Made by a program: the position numbers and the translations under genes. Of a stretch of 64,000 nt of DNA, positions 36,916 through 48,415 are shown in pieces. Location of the stretch: contig NZ_CP016020.1 of NCBI RefSeq assembly GCF_001889165.1, forward strand, positions 1,710,501 to 1,774,500. Direction: 5' to 3'. Origin of the DNA: Bacillus weihaiensis. Lineage in GTDB: Bacteria; Bacillota; Bacilli; Bacillales; Bacillaceae. Under the pieces are notes generated by a model, which was not told the origin of the DNA, searched no databases, and saw nothing but the letters and a program-made list of their open reading frames with translations. Within the stretch, counting starts at the first letter, position 1; each line of letters begins with the position of its first letter.

Positions 36916-39756
36916 ATGTCAGAAGGAACAAATAAACGAAATTATCCTTGGGAAAATTTTCATGGACCAAACCTCGGCTATGTTATGGAACAATTTGATT
37001 TATATAAGTCAAATCCTGATTCTGTTGACATAGAACTGAAAGAAATGTTCGACCAATGGGGTTCTCCTTCTATAATATCCAATCAACAAATTGGTACAAC
37101 TGATAATGAAACAATGAATGCTGTTTCTATGAAGAAGGTAGCGGAAGCTGTTAAGCTTGTGACTAACATTAGAAGATATGGTCACTTGAATTCTTCCATT
37201 TACCCGTTTGAAAGTACAGTAGAAAAGAATGAGTTCCTACGATTAGAAGAATATGATTTAACAGAAGAAGACTTAAAACATATCCCTGCTCATCTTTTAT
37301 GTGAAGATGCTCCAGCGTATGTAACAAACGGCTTAGAGGCGTATCAATATTTAAAAGAAGTGTATAAAAGTTCAATAGCATTTGAATTTAGTCATGTACA
37401 TAATTATGAAGAAAAAACATGGCTAGTTAAAATGGTAGAATCCGGAGATATATTTAGACCGGTAACAAATGAAAAAAGAAAAGCGATGTTAAAAAGATTA
37501 ACAGAAGTAGAAGGCTTTGAGCAATATCTTCATAAAACATTTGTAGGACAAAAGCGATTTTCGATTGAAGGATTAGATATGCTTGTTCCTATCCTAGATG
37601 AATTGATTTCAAAAGCGGTAGATGCAGGTTCTAATACGATTAATATCGGAATGGCTCACCGTGGGAGATTAAATGTTTTAGCTCATGTTTTAGGCAAGCC
37701 ATATGAAATTATCTTTTCTGAATTCCAACATGCACCTAACAAAGAGTTAGTTCCTTCTGAGGGATCCATAGGAATTAATTATGGGTGGAGTGGTGACGTA
37801 AAATATCATTTAGGTGCAAACAAGCAGATCACAGAAGAAAGTAAAGTCCAAGCTAAGGTTACTTTAGCTAATAATCCTAGTCATTTAGAATTTATTGATC
37901 CGATTGTTGAAGGCTATACACGTGCTGCACAGGAAGTTCGAACAGAAAAGGGATATCCTAAGCTAAATGTCAATGAAGCAATGGCGATCTTAATACATGG
38001 TGATGCCGCATTCCCAGGTGAAGGAATTGTTGCAGAAACATTAAATTTAAATAAACTAACAGGATATCAAACTGGAGGTACGATTCATATTATTGCGAAT
38101 AATATGATCGGATTTACAACTGAAAGTAGAGATTCAAGGTCGACTAAGTATGCGAGCGATTTAGCTAAAGGGTATGAAATTCCAATCATCCATGTGAACG
38201 CAGATGATCCAGAAGCTTGTATCGCAGCAGTATACATTGCGATGGAATATCGTAAAAAGTTCAAAAGCGATTTTCTTATTGATTTAATCGGTTATCGACG
38301 TTTTGGTCATAATGAAATGGATGAACCTGCTATGACTCAACCAAAACTTTACGAGAAAATAAGAAAACATCCAACAGTTCGTCAATTATACGGTAAGCAA
38401 TTAGAAAATGAAGGCGTTATTAAGTCAGAAGAAATTGAAAATATTAATAATGAAGTACAGACTGCATTTGAAACGGCTTATCAGAAAGTACCTAAGAAAA
38501 AAGATAGTGTCTCTCACGAAATAAAGTTACCGAAATTTGTTAATAATGGCTTACCTGAATTAAAAACAGCTATTCCAAAAGATAGAATCTTAGAATTAAA
38601 CAATGAGTTAGTCACCTGGCCAGAAAACTTCTCTGTATTTTCAAAACTTCAGAGAATCCTTGAAAGACGTGCAAAAGCATTGTCAGAAGAAGGGAAAGTA
38701 GAGTGGGCATTAGGAGAAGCTTTAGCATTTGCTTCCATCTTAGAAGATGGTACGCCAATTAGAATAACGGGACAAGATTCTCAGCGCGGTACATTCGCAC
38801 AAAGACACATTGTTCTTCACGATGTTGAAAATGGAAATACTTATTCACCTTTACATCGTTTAAAAGATGCTAAAGCCTCATTTGCAGTTCATAATAGTCC
38901 ACTGTCTGAAGGATCAGTCATTGGATTTGAATATGGATACAATGTTTTTGCACCTGAAACATTAGTTTTATGGGAAGCGCAATACGGTGACTTTGCAAAT
39001 GCTGCTCAAGTATTCTTCGATCAATTCATCGCAGCAGGTCGAGCAAAATGGGGTCAAAAATCTGGATTAGTTATGCTTTTACCGCATGGCTTTGAAGGTC
39101 AAGGTCCTGAACATTCAAGTGGAAGACTTGAGAGATTTCTACAATTAGCCGCAGAAGATAGTTGGCAAGTAGCGAACTTAACAAGTGCGTCACAATACTT
39201 CCATATATTAAGACGTCAGGCGGACTTACTAAAACGAGAAGAAGTAAGACCTTTAGTTATTATGACACCGAAGAGTTTACTAAGAAATCCACTTACAGTT
39301 TCAACTATTAATGAGTTAACTGAAGGAGAATTCAAGCCTATAGTTGAACAGCCAGGACTAGGTAACTCTCCTGAAAAAGTAAAACGATTAGTATTATGCA
39401 GTGGTAAGGTATCTATTGATTTAGCGGATAAAATTAGTTCAATGAATGAAGACCTTGATTGGGTTCATGTCTTAAGAGTAGAAGAGCTTTATCCATTCCC
39501 GAAAAAAATCATTTCTTCTATCCTTTCTAAGTTAACTTCATTAGAAGAGATTGTTTGGGTACAAGAGGAGCCTCAAAATATGGGGGCATGGACATTTATT
39601 GATTCTAAACTAAGAGAAATTACTCCTGAGGGTGTTCCAGTAACCTATATTGGAAGAAGAAGAAGACAAAGTCCTGCTGAGGGAGATCCAAATATCCACA
39701 AAAAAGATCAAGAACGAATCTTAACAGAAGCTTTAACGTGGAATAACGAAAAGTAA
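36916..39756 (+). CDS. odhA: 2-oxoglutarate dehydrogenase E1 component
   Basis: 946 residues, full length. E1 features: [19 protein letters not shown] (in part [11 protein letters not shown]), thiamine diphosphate motif [10 protein letters not shown] with NNMIGFTT, the [18 protein letters not shown] stretch, and the C-terminal transketolase-like half with [12 protein letters not shown] and [15 protein letters not shown]. It decarboxylates 2-oxoglutarate and passes succinyl to lipoylated OdhB in the TCA cycle. The next gene is odhB, 120 bases downstream. Confidence 0.98.
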   Translation: MSEGTNKRNYPWENFHGPNLGYVMEQFDLYKSNPDSVDIELKEMFDQWGSPSIISNQQIGTTDNETMNAVSMKKVAEAVKLVTNIRRYGHLNSSIYPFESTVEKNEFLRLEEYDLTEEDLKHIPAHLLCEDAPAYVTNGLEAYQYLKEVYKSSIAFEFSHVHNYEEKTWLVKMVESGDIFRPVTNEKRKAMLKRLTEVEGFEQYLHKTFVGQKRFSIEGLDMLVPILDELISKAVDAGSNTINIGMAHRGRLNVLAHVLGKPYEIIFSEFQHAPNKELVPSEGSIGINYGWSGDVKYHLGANKQITEESKVQAKVTLANNPSHLEFIDPIVEGYTRAAQEVRTEKGYPKLNVNEAMAILIHGDAAFPGEGIVAETLNLNKLTGYQTGGTIHIIANNMIGFTTESRDSRSTKYASDLAKGYEIPIIHVNADDPEACIAAVYIAMEYRKKFKSDFLIDLIGYRRFGHNEMDEPAMTQPKLYEKIRKHPTVRQLYGKQLENEGVIKSEEIENINNEVQTAFETAYQKVPKKKDSVSHEIKLPKFVNNGLPELKTAIPKDRILELNNELVTWPENFSVFSKLQRILERRAKALSEEGKVEWALGEALAFASILEDGTPIRITGQDSQRGTFAQRHIVLHDVENGNTYSPLHRLKDAKASFAVHNSPLSEGSVIGFEYGYNVFAPETLVLWEAQYGDFANAAQVFFDQFIAAGRAKWGQKSGLVMLLPHGFEGQGPEHSSGRLERFLQLAAEDSWQVANLTSASQYFHILRRQADLLKREEVRPLVIMTPKSLLRNPLTVSTINELTEGEFKPIVEQPGLGNSPEKVKRLVLCSGKVSIDLADKISSMNEDLDWVHVLRVEELYPFPKKIISSILSKLTSLEEIVWVQEEPQNMGAWTFIDSKLREITPEGVPVTYIGRRRRQSPAEGDPNIHKKDQERILTEALTWNNEK

Positions 39757-39878
39757 TCACTTTTGACCAATTAAAATTACATTGAAAAAACGGGACTTGG
39801 GTTATTCATATTGTTTGGACTATGTAATAAACATATAGAATACATGTAATAATCCAAGTGCTCAAGGGGGAAACCAAC

Positions 39879-41129
39879 ATGGCTGAAATTAAAGTACCAG
39901 AACTAGCAGAATCTATTACTGAAGGAACAATTGCACAATGGCTTAAGAACCCAGGTGACAAAGTCGAAAAAGGTGAATATCTCCTAGAAGTTGAAACTGA
40001 TAAGGTAAATGTTGAATTAACAGCTGAATTTTCAGGTGTTTTAAAGGAGCTTTATAAAGAGTCTGGTGATACAGTGCAAGTTGGAGAAACAATTGGGGTA
40101 ATTGACGAAAGTGGCCAGACTTCAAACTCAGAGTCTACGGTAACAGAAGAAGAAAAGGCTGAAGAAAGTAAGCCTGAAGCAAAAGAAGAAGCAGCAACTC
40201 AAGAAGAGAAAAAACAAAGAACAATTGCTTCTCCTGCAGCAAGAAAACTAGCACGTGAGCGAGGAATTGATTTAGAAAAGGTTCAAACAGTTGACCCACT
40301 AGGTCGAGTTCGTAAGCAAGATGTTGAAGCACATAATGATGAACAAGCGTCTCAGCCTTCAGCATCGAAATCATCACAACCATCAGCACCACCAAAATCT
40401 GTACCTCAAGTACAGGAAGATCCAAATAAGCCAGTAGAACGAGTGAAGATGTCAAGACGTAGACAAACTATTGCTAATCGCTTAGTTGAGGTTCAACAAA
40501 CTGCAGCAATGCTAACAACCTTCAATGAAGTAGATATGACGGCTGTTATGGAAGTAAGAAAGCGTCGTAAAGATAAATTCTATGATCAGCATGATGTTCG
40601 TTTAGGATTTATGTCTTTCTTTACGAAAGCTGTAGTAGCTGCATTAAAACAGTATCCACTATTGAACGCGGAAATACAAGGAAACGAAATCCTTATGAAA
40701 AAATTCTATGATATTGGAATTGCAGTGTCCGCTCCTGAAGGATTAGTCGTACCTGTAGTTCGTGATGCAGACCGTTTAAATTTCGCAGGAATTGAAGGCG
40801 AAATTATGAACCTTGCGACAAAAGCAAGAGATAATAAATTAAGTTTAAGTGACCTTCAGGGAGGTACATTTACCATTACTAATGGTGGTGTATTTGGATC
40901 ATTACTTTCAACACCAATCTTAAATGGTCCTCAAGTTGGTATTTTAGGAATGCATAAAATTCAACTTCGTCCAGTTGCTATTGATGAAGAAAGAATGGAA
41001 AATAGACCGATGATGTATATTGCATTATCTTATGATCATAGAATTGTTGATGGGAAAGAAGCAGTTAGCTTCTTAGCAACGGTAAAAGCCTTGTTAGAAG
41101 ATCCTGAATCACTGCTTTTAGAGGGTTAA
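39879..41129 (+). CDS. odhB: 2-oxoglutarate dehydrogenase E2 (dihydrolipoyl succinyltransferase)
   Basis: 416 residues from the ATG with AGGGGGAAACCAAC upstream (frame opens at 39858). Domains: lipoyl domain (about 1-78) with [14 protein letters not shown] (lipoyl Lys), an Ala/Pro/Glu-rich hinge, a peripheral subunit-binding domain ([17 protein letters not shown]), and the catalytic domain ending in [13 protein letters not shown] with the catalytic His and Asp. Together with OdhA and the shared E3 it forms the 2-oxoglutarate dehydrogenase complex. Confidence 0.98.
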   Translation: MAEIKVPELAESITEGTIAQWLKNPGDKVEKGEYLLEVETDKVNVELTAEFSGVLKELYKESGDTVQVGETIGVIDESGQTSNSESTVTEEEKAEESKPEAKEEAATQEEKKQRTIASPAARKLARERGIDLEKVQTVDPLGRVRKQDVEAHNDEQASQPSASKSSQPSAPPKSVPQVQEDPNKPVERVKMSRRRQTIANRLVEVQQTAAMLTTFNEVDMTAVMEVRKRRKDKFYDQHDVRLGFMSFFTKAVVAALKQYPLLNAEIQGNEILMKKFYDIGIAVSAPEGLVVPVVRDADRLNFAGIEGEIMNLATKARDNKLSLSDLQGGTFTITNGGVFGSLLSTPILNGPQVGILGMHKIQLRPVAIDEERMENRPMMYIALSYDHRIVDGKEAVSFLATVKALLEDPESLLLEG

Positions 41130-41163
41130 TCATTTCAAAAAGAGAATGAAAAAATGTGGAATG

Positions 41164-41197
41164 TAAAAGGGTGATAACAATTGTTATCACCCTTTTA
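41164..41197 (+). terminator. terminator after odhB
   Basis: Perfect 34-base palindrome (17-bp half TAAAAGGGTGATAACAA) with a T run. Confidence 0.92.
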
Positions 41198-41434
41198 CTA
41201 TTTTAGGCAAATATATAGGAGCTATTCCATGTTTTGCTAACATTGACGCGACGCGATTTTAGAATCCCCTTTTTTGTAGACCTGATCATTTCAATATACA
41301 AACTTTTTTTAAAATTCCAATTTAAAATTTCATCTTAATTTGTTACAATAAAAACTTATATGGAATGGATGTTAAATGGGTTGATTCAAAATCATTTCTT
41401 AGCATTCTATTAAATAAGTATTAGAGGTGGTTTT

Positions 41435-42787
41435 GTGAGTAATAAAGCTGATCAATGGTCTTCAAAATTAGCCTTTATTCTTGCTGCAGCAGGTTCTGCA
41501 ATTGGATTAGGAGCTATCTGGAAGTTTCCATATGTGGCGGGAACAAGCGGTGGAGGTGTATTTTTCCTCATTTTTATTTTGTTTACAGTTCTTGTGGGGT
41601 TACCTCTCCTTTTAGGCGAATTTATAATAGGCAGGAGTACTCAAAAAGATGCTATTCAATCATACAAACAGATTGCTCCCAATTCTTCCTGGCACCTTAT
41701 AGGAAGATTAGGTATTGTAACTTGCTTTATTTTGCTTTCCTTTTATAGTGTAGTAGGCGGATGGATTCTTATTTATATTTATAAAGGGGTAACTGGTGAA
41801 TTAAGTGGTTTAAATGAACAACAATATGGAGAATTATTTGGTTCAAGTATATCAAATGCACCTCTAGTAATTGGGTCACAGCTATTATTTTTATTAATAA
41901 CTATTTATGTTGTTTCAAAAGGAGTATCAAAAGGGATTGAAAGAGCAAGTAGAATCATGATGCCAGCATTATTTATCCTTTTTATTCTTTTAATTATTCG
42001 ATCTATATCACTTGAAGGATCGATGGAAGGTGTCATCTTTTTCCTCAAGCCTGATTTTGCTAAGGTCACATCAGAGACTATTCTCTATGCAATGGGACAG
42101 TCATTTTTTGCTTTAAGTGTTGGTGTTTCAGTAATGGTTACCTATAGCTCTTACTTATCAAAAAATGAAAATCTTCCCCAATCGGCAATTTCAATTGTAT
42201 CGTTAAATTTATTTGTAGCTTTATTAGCGGGGTTAGCCATCTTTCCTGCTGTATTTTCTTTTGGTTTAGCGCCAGACGCAGGGCCTGTCCTTCTTTTTAA
42301 TGTACTACCAACTGTTTTCAATCAAATGCCTATGGGAATAGTCTTTTTAATGGCTTTCCTACTACTATTCTTATTTGCAACATTGACCTCTGCTTTTTCC
42401 ATGCTTGAGATTATTATAGCACCGTTAGCTAAAGGTGATGTGATAAGAAGAAGAAGGTTTTCTTGGATAATCGGATTAAGTATTTTTATAGTTGGAGTTC
42501 CATCAGCCCTTTCATTTGGTGTCCTAGATTCCGTACAAATATTTGGGGAGACCATTTTTGATGCGGCAGATTTCTTAGTTAGTAATATATTAATGCCACT
42601 TGGGGCACTTCTCATTTCTATTTTTGTTCCAATGAAACTCAGCAAAGAAAAGCTGTTTGAGGAATTAGCATTAGGTTCAAAACTTAGTAATAAAATCTTT
42701 ATCTCTTGGTATTTCCTATTAAAATATATAGCTCCAATAGTAATTATCTTTGTCTTCTTGGATGCATTAGGATTGTTTAAAAATTAA
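41435..42787 (+). CDS. yocR: Sodium-dependent transporter, NSS family (YocR-like)
   Basis: 450 residues and eleven or twelve membrane helices. The first helix has [20 protein letters not shown], then [16 protein letters not shown], the sodium and substrate site of neurotransmitter:sodium symporters. Substrates are probably amino acids or related solutes. The GTG start has GAGGTGG upstream. Its location between odhB and sodF matches B. subtilis yocR; yocS is absent here. Confidence 0.92.
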   Translation: MSNKADQWSSKLAFILAAAGSAIGLGAIWKFPYVAGTSGGGVFFLIFILFTVLVGLPLLLGEFIIGRSTQKDAIQSYKQIAPNSSWHLIGRLGIVTCFILLSFYSVVGGWILIYIYKGVTGELSGLNEQQYGELFGSSISNAPLVIGSQLLFLLITIYVVSKGVSKGIERASRIMMPALFILFILLIIRSISLEGSMEGVIFFLKPDFAKVTSETILYAMGQSFFALSVGVSVMVTYSSYLSKNENLPQSAISIVSLNLFVALLAGLAIFPAVFSFGLAPDAGPVLLFNVLPTVFNQMPMGIVFLMAFLLLFLFATLTSAFSMLEIIIAPLAKGDVIRRRRFSWIIGLSIFIVGVPSALSFGVLDSVQIFGETIFDAADFLVSNILMPLGALLISIFVPMKLSKEKLFEELALGSKLSNKIFISWYFLLKYIAPIVIIFVFLDALGLFKN

Positions 42788-42828
42788 GAAAAGGCGTTCA
42801 AATATTTGAGTTTGAACGCCTTTTCTGC
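42787..42828. terminator. bidirectional terminator, yocR / sodF
   Basis: Perfect 16-bp stem AGAAAAGGCGTTCAAA / TTTGAACGCCTTTTCT with an 8-nt loop between convergent genes. Confidence 0.92.
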
Positions 42829-42864
42829 CTTTGAAGAATGAGTTTTCTGAGCTAGAAAAATTTA

Positions 42865-43770
42865 TTAGAATGGTTGCCATTTTAATTGTTGTGCTTCTTG
42901 AAACCTTCTTTCAACCTCTTTCCAGTTCACAATATTCCACCAATTATCGATATATTTCTTCCTTTCATTTTTATATTGTAAGTAATAAGCATGTTCCCAT
43001 ACGTCTAAAACTAATAGTGGAACAACATCCCACTGACTTAGGTTTTGATGCTTTTCTGCTTGGAGTATTTCTAGTCTTCTTGAACGAGGAGACCATACTA
43101 AAATTGTCCAACCCACCGCTTCAACATTATGTGCAGCTGCTGAAAAATGGGTCTTGAATTTTTCAAAACTACCAAATGTATCGATAATTTCCCTCAATAC
43201 GATTCCTTTTGGACTCTTTTCACTAGTAGGACTCATAATACTCCAGAAAATGGTGTGTAAGTAATGCCCAGCTCCATGAAAGGCTGCTTCTCGTTCCCAG
43301 TGTTTGATAAGGTCGTATTGATTATGATCTCTAGCTTTTTGCATTTCTATTTCGGCCTTATTCAGACCGTCTACATAACTTTGATGATGTTTATCATGAT
43401 GAAGTCTCATTATTTCTCGATCAATATAAGGTTCTAATGCATCATACTCATATGGAAGAGGGGGTAGTGTGTGTTTACCAATCGGAACAGTAGTTGAGCG
43501 TTGTGACATAAGGGAAGTGTTGTCTTCTATAGATTTATTCTGAAAATAGGATTCTAAGCGATGATATAATTCACTTGCACGTTGTGAGAGCACCTTATTA
43601 TCAATCTCTTTTTCTTGAAGAATAGCTTCTTTAAGATTTATTACCTCATGTTTCCACTCATTTAGGTCTCTTAAATCGTGATTATGTAGGAGTGTCTCTA
43701 AAGAGAGTTCGTAACTATCAAGAATTTCCTCACACCAATTTAAGATTTGTTTTTGAAAATCTACTGTCAC
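42865..43770 (-). CDS. sodF: Fe/Mn superoxide dismutase with N-terminal extension (SodF-like)
   Basis: 301 residues, about 95 more than a standard SOD. Residues 1-95 are a helical, charged extension of the type seen in B. subtilis SodF. The SOD domain begins at LPPLPYEYDALEPYID; metal ligands are in MRLHHDKHHQSYV, AFHGAGHYLHTIFW and LDVWEHAYYLQY (Asp and His). The expected Gln/Gly metal-specificity region reads HNVEAVGWTILVW. Starts at GTG with GGAGGG upstream. It follows sqhC by 53 bases, the same operon as in B. subtilis. Confidence 0.93.
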   Translation of the reverse strand: MTVDFQKQILNWCEEILDSYELSLETLLHNHDLRDLNEWKHEVINLKEAILQEKEIDNKVLSQRASELYHRLESYFQNKSIEDNTSLMSQRSTTVPIGKHTLPPLPYEYDALEPYIDREIMRLHHDKHHQSYVDGLNKAEIEMQKARDHNQYDLIKHWEREAAFHGAGHYLHTIFWSIMSPTSEKSPKGIVLREIIDTFGSFEKFKTHFSAAAHNVEAVGWTILVWSPRSRRLEILQAEKHQNLSQWDVVPLLVLDVWEHAYYLQYKNERKKYIDNWWNIVNWKEVERRFQEAQQLKWQPF

Positions 43771-43823
43771 CTTAATCCCTCCTAAAATAAAATCATTAGT
43801 AACTATATGCAGTAGGATTATTG

Positions 43824-45726
43824 TTATTGATATAATTTTTTTAAATAATGGGAAAACGTGAGTAACGGGTAGATGTGATTGTAACTATGATAAGTAATAT
43901 AGAATTGTCCCGGTAAACCAATTCCAGTTGGGTAATGTAATGCGTGTTGCTTAAAGTTTTTATTTAATAAGTGTGTAATTCCCTTTTTAACAGAGGGAGT
44001 ATCATTTAAGTTGGCTTGTATTAATGCGTCAAGTGCCCACGCTGTTTGTGAAGGTGTACTGAATGTTAGTGGCGTATACTCTTTCCTTTCACAACTTTTA
44101 CAGGATTCTCCCCATCCACCGTTTTCTAATTGAATTTGCTGTAACCATTTTGTAGCTTTTTGGATAACGGGAGAAGTTGCTGGTACACCAACTGCGATTA
44201 ATCCAGTTATTGCTGCCCATGTTCCATATATATAGCACACACCCCATCTACCGTACCAGGAGCCAATTTTTCTCTTGGTTTGCAATTAACCAGTTTACAG
44301 CTGCTTGAATTTGAGGATGTTGGGATGTTAATCCTGCGAAGTTACCTAGGAACTCTAATGTTATTCCAGTTAAATCAGGCGTTGAAGGATCAATAGCAGC
44401 GTCGATTGCGTTTTCTAATGGAAGTAAGGCCAATAGCTTTAAGTCAGTGTTCTTTTCAAAAGCAGCCCATCCACCATCTTGATTTTGCATGGATAATAAA
44501 TAGGTAACACCTCGGTACCAAGCTTCTTGAGATTTTCTATTTGTCATTGCATGTTTAGTCAGAGCTCTTAAAGCTGCTGACGTATCATCATTATCAGGAT
44601 TAAGTGAATTGTTATCAGAAAATCCAAAGCCTCCGGGTTTAGTGGAAGGGTTATGTATAGACCAATCACCATACTTTTTATGTTGTTTTGAAAGAATGTA
44701 CGTAACGGAAGAATGAATCATGTGGTCGTAGGATGTCGTGTTAGCTATGACTCCAGTTACTTCCTGTACTGCATAACTTATAAGTGCTGTATCCCAAACA
44801 GTAGAAGTTGAATTTTCTAAATGAGTTCCATTACAAGTATCATTTAATAAGTTTTTAAGTCCTTTTATAGCATTTTTAATAATAGGAGTATTTCTATGAT
44901 AACCAAGAGAAAGAAGTGCATAGATCATGAATATAGTTGCACTGGCATAGCTATACAAAGTTCCATCATCCTCAATACGCTCTAATAAGCACTTCTCAGC
45001 TCGATAATAACCTAAGCGGTGTAAATAAGATGGCCATTGAACAAGCTTTTTCATTTCATGAGTGAGAGTAGCTCTATTATTGGAATTAGCAGCTAAGTCC
45101 CAATGGTCGATAGAAGCATCTCTAAGGGTATTTCTCTTAAAAGGGTTGATAGGAGTATATTTGGAAGTAATGGAGAATTTTTTATTAGCAGGTATCATCA
45201 TTGAGATGAAGTGAATTCTGGCATATGTACTTAGTTGATAGAAATTAAGTGGAAATGATTGTGGAATTAGGAGAAATGTCATTGGAATATAGAAAAGTGA
45301 AGGCCATGGATATAAACCATTCACCGCAAGAAACCATTTCGTCATAAAATGTGTTTTTGATAAGCCGCCTTTTTTCTCAATATATTGTTTTGCTAGTTGC
45401 ATGTTACGGTTATCTGATGTGTAATATCCAGAATATAATAGGGCGAAGTAAGCTTGAACTGTAGCGGATAAGTTTCCATCGCTTTCATCAGAATATGCTC
45501 TCCATGCACCACTTGGTGTTTGATTAGTAACGATTCTTTTTGTCAATGCTTTAATCATTTCTTCTTCATTTTCAATTGCTAAAGAACGAATAGTTATAAT
45601 CATACATGCATCTGTTAAAAATCCGCCTTCAAAGCAAAAGTGCCAACTACCATCCTGTAACTGATTTTCTTTTAAGAAATTTAGTCTATGAGTAAGTTCA
45701 ATAAGTAGCTTATTGTTATCAACCAT
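43824..45726 (-). pseudogene. sqhC: sqhC, sporulenol/squalene-hopene cyclase with one-base frameshift
   Basis: Two overlapping reading frames (45726-44248 and 44285-43824) together encode a complete terpene cyclase of about 633 residues. The first holds QW repeats and the catalytic Asp-rich motif NPDNDDTSAA; the second resumes at GSWYGRWGVCYIYGTWA. At 44265-44271 one extra base in the AATTTTT run breaks QEKNGSWYGRWG. Bacillus SqhC cyclises tetraprenyl-beta-curcumene to sporulenol, which with SodF protects spores from oxidation. Without a natural frameshifting signal the last quarter is lost. It could equally be a sequencing error, because both halves are well preserved. Confidence 0.88.
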
Positions 45727-45992
45727 CCGCATATCACCTCATACTAACATTATGCTGAAGGACTTCATGTTATGAAAGTGGAAAAAACAGGAATACCTTA
45801 AAAGTCCTTTCTTTACGTAAGAACAACTACCTACTATATATAATGAAAGACGACAAGGTTCAAAAGCAGGAAGGTGGAAGGTTATATTAATTCCATGAAC
45901 TTGGATGAAAATGACTCTCCCAAAAAAACAGAGTGACAATAGGGAATTTTAGGTATATTCTAAATTTATTACGTCATGAAGGAAGGAATGAA

Positions 45993-47216
45993 ATGTTTAA
46001 AGAGAGTAAACAGTTAAATCCAATTACAATCAACATCATTGTAGGGACGTTATTCGGTCGTTTAGCTACGTCAATGTGCCTTCCCTTTCTAGCAATCTAT
46101 TTAACTCAGGTAAAGAATGTCACTCCTGCAACTGCCGGTGCAATTATTGCTAGTAGCTCTTTAGTGGGAATAGGCGCAAGCTTTTATGGAGGATACCTTT
46201 CTGATCGTTTCGGTCGAAAACCTGTTTTATTAGTTTCAATCTTTATTTGGGCTTTAGTTTTTGTGGGCTTTTCATTTGTTGATTCCATTCTTGGTTTTTT
46301 CTTGATGAATTCATTAAATGGGTTGTGCAGAGCTGTATTTGAACCTACATCAAGAGCTATGCTTTCTGATTTAACAGATGAAAAGAATCGTCTTATGATC
46401 TTTAACTTACGGTATACGGCAATTAATGTAGGTGTTACGTTTGGTCCATTAATCGGATTAAAGGTAGGAGCTTCGGGAACGACGGTACCTTTTATATTTG
46501 CCGGTGTTATTTATGTAGTTTACGGATTGGTTCTAAGCTATTTATTATCGAAAAAGAAATTACCTGTTCAATCCATTGTGAAAGAACGAGTTCAGCTAAT
46601 GGATGCTATAATTGTTATAAAGAAGGATAAGGTATTCCTCTTTTCAATCATTGGATTAATTCTGTGTATTACCGGCTATTCTCAGTTTTCATCTACTTTA
46701 CCACAATATTTTTCAAGCTCTGAAGCATTTAAAGAGGGAGTAGAAATATTTTCTTACCTTCTAACCTTAAACGCCATCACTGTTATCGTTCTACAATATC
46801 CTTTAATGAGGGTAGGGAAGAAATATTCTCCGTTACTTTCTATTATTTTAGGAAATCTTGTCATAAGTGTTGGGTTGTTAGGATTTGCTTTATTTACTAC
46901 TTTTCCAATATTAATCATTATGATGGTTATTTTTACAATTGGTGAAATTCTGATGTTTGCTATGACTGATATGCTTATCGATCAACTAGCAAATGAAGAA
47001 ATAAAAGGTACATACTTTGGTGCAATGGGCTTTACCCAGCTCGGAAATGTATTTGGTCCTTGGCTAGGTGGAGTATTACTTGACAGCTTTGGAGCAAATC
47101 AACCGATGGTAGTATTTGGATCACTTGCCATCATTACGTTAATTGGTGTTCCCATTCTTTTATATGTTAAGTTTTTAATGAAGGGGAAGTTGCTATCAAG
47201 TCGAGCTATGGTCTAG
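45993..47216 (+). CDS. MFS transporter, multidrug-resistance type
   Basis: About 407 residues with twelve membrane helices. The loop 2-3 signature is GGYLSDRFGRKPVLL, and a charged mid-loop separates the two six-helix halves; helix 5 has FGPLIGLKVG. The layout is like drug:H+ antiporter-1 proteins such as YttB/MdtH. The ATG at 45993 has GAAGGAAGG upstream; the reading frame opens at 45933 without a site. It replaces dhaS found next to sqhC in B. subtilis. Confidence 0.87.
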   Translation: MFKESKQLNPITINIIVGTLFGRLATSMCLPFLAIYLTQVKNVTPATAGAIIASSSLVGIGASFYGGYLSDRFGRKPVLLVSIFIWALVFVGFSFVDSILGFFLMNSLNGLCRAVFEPTSRAMLSDLTDEKNRLMIFNLRYTAINVGVTFGPLIGLKVGASGTTVPFIFAGVIYVVYGLVLSYLLSKKKLPVQSIVKERVQLMDAIIVIKKDKVFLFSIIGLILCITGYSQFSSTLPQYFSSSEAFKEGVEIFSYLLTLNAITVIVLQYPLMRVGKKYSPLLSIILGNLVISVGLLGFALFTTFPILIIMMVIFTIGEILMFAMTDMLIDQLANEEIKGTYFGAMGFTQLGNVFGPWLGGVLLDSFGANQPMVVFGSLAIITLIGVPILLYVKFLMKGKLLSSRAMV

Positions 47217-47290
47217 CTGCTTTCTAATTCCTCATTGGCTTTTTATTTGATTTTAGTTAAAATATGAATAGAAAAGAAAGGTGGATAAAA

Positions 47291-47497
47291 ATGATACATA
47301 AAACATGGCATAAAACAACACCTGTAAAAAAGGTGAAATGCGTTCATACTAATGCAGCTAAATATATGGTAAACCGTGCATTAAGTGAAGGGAAAGAATA
47401 TGATGTTCAAAACGAAACAGAAGAATTTTATTTTGTAATTGATAACACTGGAAAAGTTGGCGGTTATTATAAGGAATATTTTGAAGCCATTTCTTAA
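47291..47497 (+). CDS. yozC: YozC-like small protein
   Basis: 68 residues from an ATG with AAAGGTGG upstream. Conserved pattern: HKTWHKTTPVKKVKCVHTNA, then KEYDVQNETEEFYFVIDNTG and KVGGYYKEYFE. The single Cys and the C-terminal GGYYKEYFE motif recur in this small Bacillaceae family. Its place beside sqhC supports YozC of B. subtilis. Function unknown. Confidence 0.7.
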   Translation: MIHKTWHKTTPVKKVKCVHTNAAKYMVNRALSEGKEYDVQNETEEFYFVIDNTGKVGGYYKEYFEAIS

Positions 47498-47772
47498 ATG
47501 TCTTCCGATAGAATATACTCCGATTTGACGAAAGTGTTCAGGAATAGAAGAGGAATACCCTTTTCTATTCTTTTTCTAATCTTCGAGGTTATTTCCTCTT
47601 ATCTTCTAATACGCAAAAGTAAACTAATAACGAACTAAAAGACGATCTTCTATTCAAATACAATGACATATTGGGTAGCAAACTTACTAAATTACAGGAA
47701 CTCAGAGTAGTAATTGTTATTTTTGATTGTTTTTATAATTGATAATGATAATATAAGCAAAGGAGGTCCATT

Positions 47773-48306
47773 TTGATTTCAAAAGTGAAAGTAGTTCTTC
47801 ACCCCGTTAGATTAAAGATTGTGCAATCTCTTATTGGAAAAAAAGAGCTAAATGTACAACTATTATCTTCAAAATTACCTGATGTACCTCAAGCTACGTT
47901 ATATAGACACTTAAATAAACTACTAGAAGCAGAAATTATTAAAGTTGTAAAAGAAAATCAAATCAGAGGGACAGTAGAAAAATTTTATAGTTTAGTTGAT
48001 CAGCAAGTGATAAATCAAGATGATCTTCACAAGCTTAGCCGTGACGAGCATCTTCAGTTGTTTCTAACCTTCATGACTCACTTACTAGCAAAGTATGAGA
48101 GTTATTTGAATCAAGAAGAAATTGATTTATTTAAAGATGGAGTAGTCTATAGAGAAGCCATTGCCTACCTGTCAGATGATGAATTTAATGAATTTGTTGA
48201 AGATTTATCCATTATCATGAAGAAAGTAATGGACAAGAAGCCAAGTAATGAAAGAAAAGCAAGACATATTGCAAGTATATTTATACCAGAGTCAAAAGGA
48301 ACATAG
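47773..48306 (+). CDS. HTH transcriptional regulator (ArsR-like N-terminus)
   Basis: 177 residues starting at TTG with AAGGAGGTCC upstream. The N-terminal winged helix has LHPVRLKIVQSLIGK and LPDVPQATLYRHLNKLLEA, followed by a basic wing; the C-terminal half is helical and may dimerise or bind ligand. There is no Cys pair of the metal-sensing type. Near-by genes give no clue to its targets. The region 47500-47760 upstream has no gene. Confidence 0.82.
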   Translation: MISKVKVVLHPVRLKIVQSLIGKKELNVQLLSSKLPDVPQATLYRHLNKLLEAEIIKVVKENQIRGTVEKFYSLVDQQVINQDDLHKLSRDEHLQLFLTFMTHLLAKYESYLNQEEIDLFKDGVVYREAIAYLSDDEFNEFVEDLSIIMKKVMDKKPSNERKARHIASIFIPESKGT

Positions 48307-48415
48307 GAGTAAGCTAAAGTTTACCATTATTTACGACAAAGATTAATGGACTGGAGATACTAAAAAAAGGAATTTTACATTGTCATATATGTTATAAATA
48401 AAGGAGAAAAGATTC

